NCBI GenBank assembly: GCA_006176705.1
Contig: QRFJ01003054.1
Location: 1-64,000 of the forward strand
Length of the DNA: 64,000 nt
Source of the DNA: Cocos nucifera
Lineage: Eukaryota; Streptophyta; Magnoliopsida; Arecales; Arecaceae
Direction: 5' to 3'
The notes beneath the pieces are model-generated. The model was given only the letters and a program-made list of their open reading frames with translations, made no database searches and was not told where the DNA came from. A program made the position numbers and the translations under genes. This document shows, piece after piece, positions 34,860 to 45,414 of the stretch (its first letter is position 1; each line of letters begins with the position of its first letter).

Positions 34860-36150
34860 ATCCAATTTTATTCCCATGGCATCCATCAATAAGAATTTTT
34901 CTTCTTTAGTCTTATTGGATTCTTGGTGTACCTGCAAACTCATTTACTAGATTTTGGTACCCTAGCCACCTTGGTCTATTGAGGTTAGAGCATATGGTTT
35001 CTTTTGGAACCCATATTTATTTAATCAAAGTATGATCAATTCTTTTAGTATTACATTCAAAAATTTTGTGGCCAACTTTGTTGCATTTAAAACAAACTAT
35101 AGAGTGATTTTCAGAATAAACTTTTGTAAACATATTCTTAACAAGTTTCTATTTTCTTAAGGAGTTATATCCAATTTTAGCTTTATTGAAAATAGCTTTT
35201 TTATTGTTCAATATTGCTTGAAGCTTTTGTGATCCGATTGTAAACTTATTGAACATAGACTTTAATATTTTATTTTTTTTTTAATTTAGCATTTTCTTCC
35301 AAAAGAGAATTTTCAAATTTTGGAAGTTTTTCTTTTTCTTCAATGTAAAGCTTTGATTTTTTGAATTCTTCTTTCAACTTAATATTTTCTTCAACTAAAG
35401 ATTTTTTAAATTTGAATAGAATATCATTTTCTTTAGCTAAAGAATTCATTTTTTTTAAAATATCTTCTTTTTTATTTAATAATTTATTCTTTTCATCAGT
35501 TAAAAGAAGATTAGACTTTTTGAGTTCTTTGAGACTTAGTTTTTTAAATTCATCTATTAAATCATTGAAGGCTTCAAACAATTCATCAAATGTAAATTCA
35601 AAGAAATTTTCTATGTTTACCTTATTATTGAGAGCCATGAAGCAAGGATTTGTAATACCTTCTTTCTCTTTCTCATTTTTCTTTTCTTTGCTATGCTTTT
35701 CCTTGATCAATGCCTTCTTTTTCTTTTGTTTCTTCTTCTTTTTTTTTTTTCATCCTTATGAGCTATGGGGCATAAGTTGAGGTGAGCTTTCATTTCTTCT
35801 TGGGAGCTTGACGTTTCTTCTTGATCAGCTTCCTCAAAAATAGTTTCTAATTTTTTTCATATCTATTTTACTGAAATACATGAAGAAATTATATTAAACT
35901 CATTAATATCCAAGGAGCAATAAAATATATTCATGGCCTTAGCTTTAAGTTGGGCCATTTTTTTATCATGCTCTTTCAATGCATTGGTCATGTGTGAGCC
36001 ATCTATTATAATCTTCCATAATTTATAATCATGTGCTTGTATGAAGATTTTCATCATAATTTTTTAATAGATATAATTATAACCATTAAAAAATGGAGGT
36101 CTATCTATAGAATATCCTTCATTAAATAAGGATGCCATTTGGATTGCCAT
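34860..36150 (-). pseudogene. gag: gag pseudogene of element H (SIRE/Maximus-type)
   Basis: Starts at ATG 36150 or 36138 (MASLFNEGYSIDRPPFFNG), then the Gag domain around 35863-36057 (IFIQAHDYKLW, HDKKMAQLKAKAMNI, DINEFN). The central part of the domain is missing. 35270-35710 is a Lys/Glu/Leu-rich coiled coil after the family phrase NPCFMALNNKVN and EFTFDELFEAF. Near 35060-35090 lies a zinc knuckle CFKCNKVGHKIFEC with all C-C-H-C ligands intact. Close by is the WVPKETICSN phrase that ends this Gag type. There are stops between the parts. The role would be particle assembly and RNA binding. Confidence 0.87.
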
Positions 36151-36199
36151 TGATTTTTTGCCCTAGATGGTTAGGTCAATAATCAATAACAGAGCACCT

Positions 36200-36211
36200 A
36201 CTCTGATACCA
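36200..36211 (-). other. Primer binding site of element H (tRNA-Met type)
   Basis: The minus strand reads TGGTATCAGAGT, the usual copia initiator-tRNA-Met site with one changed end base, two bases inside the LTR that starts at 36214. Confidence 0.85.
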
Positions 36212-36213
36212 AT

Positions 36214-37688
36214 TATTGTCCAGAGATAGCAACCCAAGAGGAGGGTGAATTGGGTTGTTATAAAATTTTAACTAAATTTACTTTCTAAATAAGTATGTGC
36301 TTTGATTTTAACCAAAATGGTTTGATAAAATGTATACAATATAAGCAGCAGAATTAAGATAACAAAATCAAACTATGAAAGTAAAGCAAGAATTATAAGC
36401 ATGCAAAGTATGCAAAGGAAAAGAAGAAAAGACCATAATACAAATACACAAAGATTTATAGTGGTTCGGTCCAACCCATACCTACGTCCACTCTCCAAGC
36501 TTTTCTTGGAATTTTTACTATAATCTACTCTTGATTATAGTATGTTTATTTTTTAGGCTTACAAATAAACCTAGTTGGTTTTCACAGGAGCACCAACCAA
36601 AACCTAACACCATTAATTTTTCGAATTCACTAACAACCCAGTTGATTTTCGAGCTCATCAATCAAAAACTACAATATCCAATTTTGGACTTGGACGGGTC
36701 TAATTCCCAGGTTTCTTTCTCCTAAAGAAAATTATAAAGAAATTAAAATTATAAATGAAAGCTTCGGCACAGTATAAAAAATAGAGTTTAAGCTCTTTTA
36801 AATTTTAAAAAAGAAGCCGATGATGCACTCGATTGAAGCTTGGTTTTTTTTCAAATTGTGCTTGAGAGGATATGAAAGATGTTGGAGAACCTTGCTTTGC
36901 ATGCTTGCTAAAATCTATGCATAACTTTTCTCTCTCTTTTTTTTCTTTAGATATTCAATGTTCCTCACCAAAACTAATAGAAATTCTCTTTAAATCCCTT
37001 TATTCTTGCTTTCCAATTGATTCTCCATCTTTAAATATCTTTAGATATGGTTGGAGTGAGAGTTCTAACCATTAGAAGCTCTGAAATAGCCATTAGGATC
37101 GAAAAATAGCTATTGCACAACTATCCATTGAAGGTTGTCCATGTAAAATGAGATCTCTCGATTTTGCATGAGATCTTTTGTCAGATTTTGAGACCTCTCG
37201 ATTCTGAATTGAGACATCTCACTGAAATCGCGAGACCTCTCGCTCTTAGAGTATAAAAACTAAATTTCTATCTTTTGAGATCGAGACATCTTGAGTTCAA
37301 CTTGAGACCTTTTGAAATCGTGTCAGAACTGTGTTTGGGCATGCTAGTCCACTCGAGAGCTCTCAAAAAAATTTTAAGACATCTCGAAAATTGCTTCAAG
37401 ACTATTTTAAGAGATTTTTTGCACCAATCAAGAGGATTTAGTTTTTATTTGATTTTTAATTTATGTCTTTCTTATTTTGGTCAAAGAGCTCTCTTTCTTT
37501 TGATCTTTGGAAGCTTAAGAAAAATCTTTTCTTTAAGAATCTTGACTTGATGAATTTTTGTAGATTTTTTTTGAAATGATTCTTCAATTTAAATACCTGG
37601 AAAGACCTACATCCACTCATGAAATACATGGTTAAATGCTCAAACACTCAAAGTTTGGTAATCATCAAAATCAATCATAGGATCAATA
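36214..37688 (-). repeat. 5' LTR of element H
   Basis: From TATTGTCCAGAG to GATCAATA, followed by the target duplication CTTCG. It differs from the 3' LTR by many transitions. The GAGANNTCTC cluster lies at about 37148-37390. The frame 37275-37550 is incidental and is matched by 31531-31746 in the other LTR. Confidence 0.9.
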
Positions 37689-38465
37689 CTTCGTCCACTG
37701 GTGTGCCTTCGGTTCCTTCACTTAAGCAATGGCTTCAAAGCTATCACGGTATAACAGAACTAGACCATCAAGGGAGGATGCTATTCTAGGCTTTGTGATG
37801 AACTTCCTCAGCCACACTGCTTCTTTGGCAGCATCTGATGCAGCAACATACTCTGCCTCGTAAACTGAATTGACCATAGTATGCTGCTTGAAACTCTTCT
37901 AGTAGATAGCTCCACCGATAAGGATAAACACATATCCCAACATACTTTTGCTATCATCATGGTTAGACTGGAAATTAAAGTCTGTAAATTTCATAAGTTT
38001 CAAATCTGATTCACCATAAACAAGCTACTAGTCTATAGTATTTCTTAAATATTTTAGGATAGTTTTAACAACCTTCCAATTTTTATCCCTTGGATTAGAC
38101 TAGTATCTACTCACTACCTCTAGTGAGTATACCACATCTGGTCATGTACATGTCATGACATACACAATAAAATTTACTGTCAAAGCATATGAAATCCTAC
38201 TCACATGCTCTCTCTCTTGAGGTGCTGTCAGACAATCCTTCTTCGAGAGAAAAATTTCATGGCCTATTGGTAGATAGTCCTTCTTGAAATTCTTCATGCT
38301 GAACCACTTCAACACAGTGTCTATGTACATGGACTGGAACAACCCAAGCAATCTCTTAGATTTATCTCTATAGATCTTTATCTCTAGGATATAGGAAGCT
38401 TCTCCCAAATCTTTCATGGAGAAATATGATGAAAACCAAATCTTTATTTTCTGTAATGCAGGGAC
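37689..38465 (-). pseudogene. pol: RNase H and RT C-terminal part of element D
   Basis: Starts with the right CTTCG copy of H. On the minus strand the clean frame 38142-38417 is the palm-to-thumb part of copia RT (MKDLGEASYILEIKIYRDKS, then FQSMYIDTVLKWFSMKN). Further on come connection and RNase H pieces (VASDAAKEAVWLRKF and LLYRDSFEAI near 37750-37860), broken by frameshifts. The N-terminal RT lies beyond solo LTR I. GGGAC at 38461-38465 is I's left target duplication. Confidence 0.87.
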
Positions 38466-39786
38466 TGTTAGATATATGTGCCCTAGAAGCCAGAATTGGC
38501 TAACACTTGTAATACACTTCTAGGGGCAAAATTATAATTTTGACTAAAATCAATAAATGGGTTATTTTCTATCACATGTGTATTTAGTGTCTGTGATACA
38601 TCCTTTGAGTTAATGGTAATGATAATTCATATTTTCAAGAGTTGAAAATTTAAGACATGAATAATCATTATTAACTCATAAATTGCTCCTGACCATAGGA
38701 TCATCACGAGGATGGTGATTGATCCGAAAGGTTGGTGTACAATCGCTTCTCTTTAGTAGATGAGTCTTGAGTCTACGGTGTGGAGACACCGGAGCGAGAG
38801 TACAGGTACTCGTTAGAGAATGAGGGCACTGAGCATGACCACCTCGAGTAGTCATTAGGGAGTCTACCTTCTCGTCAATGACTGACTCGATGCTGCAGTA
38901 GTGTGTCTGGTTCTTTGACCTGAGGTGCATCGGCAGTTCACCTTGAGGGTGTTATAGTTTGACTACACCATTACTCGATCTCCTAGCCATATGGAACCCT
39001 GAGGTGTATGTTGGCTATAGCATGTTCATTGTAGGAACTGGATGGCATCAAGATGGAATCTATCTACCTTGGTGGTAGAGGAGCAGCCCTATGATAATCA
39101 TGAGAATCAAGTCCAGAAGCCCATGGCCATGGCAGAGTGAAATAATAGAAAGAGTTTCTATTTAGATTTTCATATTGGACTCGAATCGAATGATTACATT
39201 ATATGACAGAAACTAGGGTTTGACGAGTTTACCTTAACCCTAATCTGATCGGGGCTCAAGATAGAAGAACTGAATCACACAGGTAGCTGTACCAAGAGGT
39301 TTGCATTCAGCTCTGATGGGTTGCCACCATATACTGCTAGGTGTCACTGGTGGATTTTGGGAGCAATTAGAATGATTTAGATGATCGATCATTCTAGCTG
39401 TTCGAATCAGAAGAGTTCTGATCCATCGAAAGGAGTTTCGATGATGTCGATGATAGAGATCATGATATATCCCATTACCATATAGAACTGAACCTAACTG
39501 GGTCACACAAATAAGGGTTTAAATCTGGTGATCATCAATTGAACTGATTTAGTTCAATTGATCTGAATGAGATTCAATTAGGTTCAAGAAAATCGTGCTA
39601 GCACTCGATTGAACCTAACGTTCTTCTTTTGCTATCATAAATAAGTTGTCCTATCTAAGCCAAAGGAGTTTGTGCTCAATCAGAGGCCTTCATATGGTCT
39701 GACTGGAGGTTGTCCAAGTCAGAATAGGTTGTCTTATTTTGTAAGACATTACCTGCCATTTTTGGTCACCTGCCATTTCTTATTCT

Positions 39787-39852
39787 TTGACTTTGGTCAA
39801 AAGTCTACCTTTGACTGGTCAAACATTGACCATTGACACTTTGACTTTTGAC
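39787..39852 (+). promoter_or_regulatory. Cluster of eight TTGAC (W-box core) motifs in solo LTR I
   Basis: TTGAC or its complement GTCAA occurs eight times in 66 bp, three times as TTGACC or GGTCAA-type full W-boxes. It lies about 310 bp upstream of the TATA box, in the U3 position. The homologous part of the J LTR (10300-10480) does not have the cluster. W-boxes are binding sites of plant WRKY factors, so wound or pathogen response is possible. Confidence 0.6.
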
Positions 39853-40159
39853 CACATGTCATGCACCTATTGGAGAGCTGGTGGGGGCCTGTCCCCCTGC
39901 CAGAACCTGACAAGGAGGAGGGCGCACGCCACCCTAGGCGTGTGCCCAAGTTGGAGGCGCCTAGGAGTCCTTGTTGGACAAGGACTCCACCTCCCTTTTG
40001 GATTCCAATTAGAGTTCTTCTAAGAATCCAGTTTGACTGATCTTAGGCCCCCTCTAAGGAGGAATCCAGGAGGACTCTATTTCCACCAATCAGATTTAGA
40101 TCTAATTTCACAAGGGTTGTGATTGGTTGGGAAGAAGAGGAGTTGGATCACAGTTAGTC

Positions 40160-40167
40160 TATAAATA
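40160..40167 (+). promoter_or_regulatory. TATA box in solo LTR I
   Basis: TATAAATA is followed by AGACCCTG. It corresponds to 10846-10853 in the J LTR. Confidence 0.6.
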
Positions 40168-40748
40168 AGACCCTGTGCCCAACTCAGATTGTAACATGAT
40201 ATGATTGAGAATCATAATTCCCCATGCCCAAGGCTGCCTCTCCCCTCTTCCTCCATGCCAAACCTCCTTCTCCTTCTCCTCTCCACGTCCAAAAGGGTTT
40301 TGGACTTTGGTTGGTGTGATCCAGATCAAAGAAAGGCGATCAAAAGCAAGAAGGCTGCGCTGCTGCAAAGGACGACTGCTGATCTTCAAAAGAAGTTTTG
40401 AAGATCCTCCAGATCAGATCCAGATCTAATTTTTGGAGATGTGATAGAGAAGAAGAAATCTCCAGATCCAGCCCGAGTGGATACTGGTAGAGGCCAGGTG
40501 CTTGCATGGCTAGATCCAGAACCTTCCGCTGCATACAGGATCATCAACAGGATAATAGGATTACCCAAATCAGATAAATTAAATTTGATTTAATTTATCC
40601 TTATTTATTTTATTTATTAAAATAATAAGAATCAGATCTGAAACATCCCAGATCTAATACAGATCAAAGAAAATTTTTTTTTGAAATATATCTCTTGATC
40701 TGATCAGATCTGAACGAACTTGGATCGGAAAATCAGGATTTCCCTTCA

Positions 40749-41758
40749 GGGATGTCATTCTCAATTAAAAGATTGTCATCCACAATAATACAAGAAATAT
40801 AACTGCTGGACCATTAGCCCACTTGTATATGCAGGGCTCTTCTTCGTTCTTAATGAAACCATATATTTTAATCATCCTATCAAAATGTATGTTCTAAGTT
40901 CGAGATGCCTGCTTCAGTCTATAAATGGACTTTTGAAGTTTGCACACCTTAGACTAATCTATGGATGTGAACCCTTTCAGTTGTATCATATACACCTCCT
41001 TATCCAGCTCTCCACTAAAGAAAGCTATTTTCACATCCATCTATCAGATTTCATAGTCCAGATGGGCAGCTATTGCAAGCATAATCGAATGAACTTGAGT
41101 ATTATCATAGGAGAAAACATCTTGTCATAGTCTATACCATAACATTGATGATATCCCTTGGCAACCAGATGGGCCTTATAGGTCTCTACTTCCTGTCTGC
41201 ACCCCTCTTTTTTTTGAAGATCCACTTATACCCAATGGATTTTATCCTTTCCGATGGATCAACCAATGTCTATACATCGTTGATCTTTATGGACTCCATT
41301 TCAGATTTCATGGCCTCGAGCCATTTCTTAAAGTCGGATCTCTGCATTGCATTCATGTAGATGATCGGATCCTCATCATTTTCATCAAGTTCGACAGGAT
41401 CACCATTCCAGATCAAGAAACTATAGTATCTGTCTGACTAACATGATACTCTACCAGACTACCTTAAGGATGCAGGTACAATGGTCTTCGAATTTGATCT
41501 AATCAAATATGGTTCAAGTTCAGCTACTTGTGTTGGTATTTTTACCTGCCAAACTTCCTCAAGTTTAATCTTAGAGGCATTAGTTCCTTCACTAAGAAAC
41601 TTCTTTTCTAAAAAAATTATCTTAAGACTGACAAACATCTTTTGCTTATCAACGAGATAGAAATAATATTCTTTGATCTCTTTTGGATATCCTATAAAAT
41701 TATACTTATCAGACCTAGATCCAAGCTTGTCCATCATTAATTATTTGACATAAGCCAG
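40749..41758 (-). pseudogene. pol: RT N-terminal part and integrase C-terminus of element D
   Basis: On the minus strand the frame 41459-41737 holds the integrase C-terminal block (KLGSRSDKYNFIGYPKE, YYFYLVDKQKMFVSLKIIFLEKKFL). The RT fingers and palm follow in broken frames down to 40749. The catalytic YVDD-type region is readable near 40770-40785 as VDDN after a frameshift. Solo LTR I is inserted about 25 codons after it. The RT cannot be active. Confidence 0.83.
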
Positions 41759-42900
41759 ACACCCAAATGCGAGAGTACTAGTTTACACCCTATTTATATC
41801 TCGTATGACATTTTAGCTAAAGATTTACTCAGAACCTTATTTAGAATGTAACAAGCCGACTTGAGTGCATATCTCCAAAAGGAGATCGATAGACCGGCAA
41901 ACCCCATCATGGATCGAATCATGTCCAATAGGATCCAATTCCTCTATTCAGACACACCATTATATTGTGGTGTTCTAGGAGGAGTCCATTGGAAGAGAAA
42001 TTCATTCTTTCCTAGATATGTCTAAAATTCATTGAAAAGGTACTCATCCATTCGGTTAGATCGAAGAGTTTTAATACACTTTCTAGTTTACTTTTCTACC
42101 TCATTATGGAATAGTTTGAATATTTCAAAAGATTTTAACTTGTATTTCATCAAGTAGACATACCCATACCTAGATAGGTCGTTAGTGAAAGTTATGAAGT
42201 AGAAATATCCACCTCTTGCGCTTGAGCTCATGGATCCACATTCATTAGTATGTACTAAATCCAAGAGTTCACTTGCTCATTCACCTTTTTCAATAAAAGA
42301 TGACTTGGTAATCTTACTATGAAGACAAGACTCACAGGTCAGAAGTGATTCAGAATCATCGACTTCAAGCATTTCCTCTTGAGTCAACATGTTTATTCTA
42401 TTCTTGTTAATATAATCTAGCATATAGTGCCAAAGGTAGACTTCAGACACATCATTTACTCAAGGATATTTACCGAAGGACTAAATCATATTAATAGGCT
42501 ATGATACAATATAAATACTATTATTCAATTATTTAATAAAAATCATAACACCATTCAAAATCATATTACAAATTTTTTTTTGGTTGAAAATTCATAACTA
42601 TTTCTAGCTAGAAGGCCTACAGAGATAATATTCAACAAAAAGTTTGGATAATAGTGACATTCATAAAGAATAATAATATGAGAATTGATTATAAGATTCA
42701 TGATTCCTAAAGCTAGAACTGGAACTTGTCTTCAATCTCCAACATTCAGGAACCTCTTGCCTTCATCAAATCTTCTACTGACCTGCAAACCCTGTATCCA
42801 ATTATAAATATGATAAGAACTTTCGGTATCTAATACCCAAGTAGTAGTATCATATATTAAGAAGTTGCAAGGTGTTATCATATAATTATCTTATCCAGCA
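41759..42900 (-). pseudogene. pol: Integrase core and protease region of element D
   Basis: Collinear with F (27113-27900) and G (55960-57100). Recognisable are the end of the core with a CRIWWCVCI-like tract near 41950, the core start around 42150-42330, and the pre-integrase finger around 42330-42440, all in short frames with stops. No frame above 60 codons survives. Confidence 0.75.
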
Positions 42901-43756
42901 ACTGCTTGCTTCTTCCTCGACTTGCTCGGGTCTAGGAAGGGAATGCACTGAGAATAATTTCTCTTTCAGTGCTCCAATTTCTTATAAAAGAAGCACTCTA
43001 CCTAGCTCTGATCGGGCTTGGACTTCTTGGTCTGATCCTATGTAGACATCCCAACATGTGACCGCACCTTCTTATTCTTCTTCTTTTTGTTCTTCCATCC
43101 TTTCTTAAAGGGTCGACAATCAAAAGAAGACCCTCCCACTACATTCACCGACTCCTTATGGAGCCGATGATCCTTTTCAAAATTCTACAGTAACCCCAGT
43201 AAATCATGGTAGTTGACTGCATGCTTTATCATTCTGAAATGAGTAAGGAAGGAGAGGAAGGACTTGAGCAAAGAGTTTAGAATTGCATCTTTTTCAAGCT
43301 GCTCATGCAAGAAAAAGTTGAGTTAACTCAGGCACTCAATCATCTCGATCATGTATAGTACATGATCGATGACTAACACCCCATCCTTCATTTAAGTGTT
43401 GAAAATGGCATAACTAGTCTTGTGCCTCTCAATGTCGTCAAACGTGCCAAAAAACTCATTCAATATTTGAAGCATGTCCTGTGGCTAGGCATTTTCAAAT
43501 TTGCAACTAAACTCATCGCTCATTACTGCCAATATAATGCACCGAACAATGGTGCGATCATTGAGCCACTTCTGATAAGCATCTCGGACCATACCTCTAG
43601 CATTCGAAGCTGGCCCTCGGATGTCGAATCTATCAAAATATACAAAATTCATTCATGCTCAAGGATGATTTTCAACTTTCGATACCAGCTATCGAAGTTG
43701 GGTTTCATTAGTTTATCATTGTTTAACAATGACCAGAGCGATAGGGTAGTGGCCAT
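42901..43756 (-). pseudogene. gag: gag pseudogene of element D
   Basis: Start ATG at 43756 on the minus strand (MATTLSLWSLLNNDKLMKPN), followed by the copia Gag domain (FDSWYRKLKIILEHE and then an in-frame stop). The later part at about 43130-43320 corresponds to the clean Gag frame of F. The nucleocapsid knuckle near 42960-43000 reads CFFYKKLEHWKRNY with two Cys replaced by Tyr. The 121-codon frame on the plus strand (43422-43787) is antisense to this. Confidence 0.82.
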
Positions 43757-45401
43757 AGCTACACAAAAAAGAAAAACCATAATCTAATTAGTATATGAAT
43801 TATTTAAATCTAAAGACTTAAACTTTAGTCTAAAGATTCTCCTACTATTTTATATGAACTGGTAGCCTCTACCTCCAATTTAAGGAATTACTTTAATTTC
43901 TTAGTGGATACTAAAATCTACATAGACTACACATAAGCCTAACTTTGTCCAGTCAACCCATGTACATCTATGAATAGATTCTTAACCAATTATTTCTCTA
44001 AATAACTTCTAGTAATTAATTTTGCCCCAAAAGCCTAATTAGTAGGCTTTGGCCTCCACTGAAAAGGTCCGATTAGGTCCAATCATTAACATGATCATAT
44101 GTGATGCATCTAACCGACAAATGATCAGAACTGACTTTGGTTGGCCAACCTAACCATCATTAGAGAGATACAACCAAATCATCATATTATGAATGATAAT
44201 TTTATTAGTCAATAAGCAATAGGCCTTTGGGTCTCTAATAATTATTAAACTAACGGATCCATTATCACTCAACTTAATAGGATTTGATTAACTCATTTTA
44301 AGAAGAGAAGATTAACCAGCCAATTTCGATCCTTCCACTAACTTCACCAAGTCAGATCAAAATGGACCTAATGCAGAAGCCAATTTTAGGAGCATCTAAA
44401 TCAGTCATACTAATTTACCTAATTGACATGGGTGAACTCAAATCACCAAGTGATCTAATTAAAATCTAATTCATCAGGTTAGCCAGGTAAGTGAGATCAG
44501 TGGAAGGCATATGCCATTAACTCATCAAAGATCGAATCAGTGCTAGTAGCTCTCAATTAAAAATTACTGATCTAGACTGCCAAACTTATCTTAGACACTA
44601 ACCGATCATTAGTTTCAATTTGATCAACCTAGTAATTCTAGGTTCAACCATGTAGCCATGAATCAAGTCTATTTGGTTCTCGTTAAAAACATGAACTTGA
44701 CCAACTACAACTATTATAATTAAGTCTAAAGAGTTCTTGACCTAATCTAAATCAATATTTGGTTAGATTTGATCAATTCCTCTAATTTAGTCCATTCTTT
44801 AAACTAATCTTAGATCTAATCCAATTAATAGATCTAATTTATCTAATCCAATAACCCAAATTTTATGCTTATGACTTAGGATCTTTAATTCAAAATTCTA
44901 GACCTTAATTCACAATCCTTAATTTTTAATTAAGTTTTGGGCTGATGGATTGGGGTTCAGCATTTCAAAAATAATTTTTAAATTTTGAAAGATTTATTAC
45001 AATCTAATACTGTCCACTAAATGTGTCGACTCATTTCAAAAAATGGGTCGGCTCATTTCATTAATAGCTACTAGTTGTAGGTTTATGTACACTACATAAA
45101 ATAAAATCATGAATCTAAATTTAGATCTAATCTAATACATTCATGATAAAACATAAATTAAAATAATTTTAAAAATTCTTTCACCATTTATCTTCATGAA
45201 TGAGTTCACGGTGGCATCCCTATCGCCATAAGAGATTCCCATCGAATGGAAGGAGATGGCCTTTAAACCATACTTATCTCTTATGACCGGATGGCTTGCT
45301 AGCTCATTCAAGCTCTATTACTAAGCTACTTGAATATAGAACATATCTAATATACTACTTTTAGATTTTAAAAGCATATACATCACATTAAACAACCTAT
45401 G
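43757..45401 (-). other. Leader of element D
   Basis: About 1.6 kb between gag and priming site, with no coding signal. It contains a perfect 10-bp inverted repeat, CATAAGAGAT at 45227-45236 and ATCTCTTATG at 45276-45285, at 117-175 bases from the priming site. It also has a small direct repeat of GTCG(A/G)CTCATTTCA near 45028-45060. Confidence 0.7.
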
Positions 45402-45413
45402 GCTCTGATACCA
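45402..45413 (-). other. Primer binding site of element D (tRNA-Met type)
   Basis: The minus strand reads TGGTATCAGAGC, the standard copia site complementary to initiator tRNA-Met, one base inside the 5' LTR end at 45415. Confidence 0.92.
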
Positions 45414-45414
45414 C

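Larger units (their letters stand above)
30388..37688 (-). mobile_element. Element H: SIRE/Maximus-type copia element with gag only
   Basis: A 7.3-kb element with two LTRs (1498 and 1475 bp), priming site, polypurine tract, and a perfect CTTCG duplication inside the RNase H of D. The coding part is a decayed SIRE-type gag (34860-36150). The 3 kb between gag and the polypurine tract is AT-rich and has no pol domain. It is thus a gag-only or large-deletion derivative, like A and B but from the copia superfamily. All four LTR ends read TATTG...CAATA rather than TG...CA. Confidence 0.88.
38466..40748 (+). mobile_element. Element I: solo copia LTR inserted in the RT of D
   Basis: A 2283-bp LTR from TGTTAGATATATG to TTCCCTTCA, same family as the J LTR, flanked by GGGAC (38461-38465) and GGGAT (40749-40753), one transition apart. 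RT sequence of D continues on both sides and no internal element sequence is present, so it is a solo LTR. It carries a TATA box at 40160 and a dense TTGAC cluster at 39787. Frames such as 40201-40401 are incidental. Confidence 0.88.

Noticed and set aside
35270..35710. Coiled-coil frame as a possible host gene
   Set aside because: Its flanks (FMALNN and EFTFDELFEAF before, zinc knuckle and WVPK after) are those of SIRE-type Gag.
35361..35780. Plus-strand Phe/Ser-rich frame of 139 codons resembling a membrane protein
   Set aside because: It is the complement of the Lys/Glu-rich coiled coil in the gag of H.
43422..43787. Plus-strand frame of 121 codons
   Set aside because: It is antisense to the gag of element D, which has the recognisable protein.
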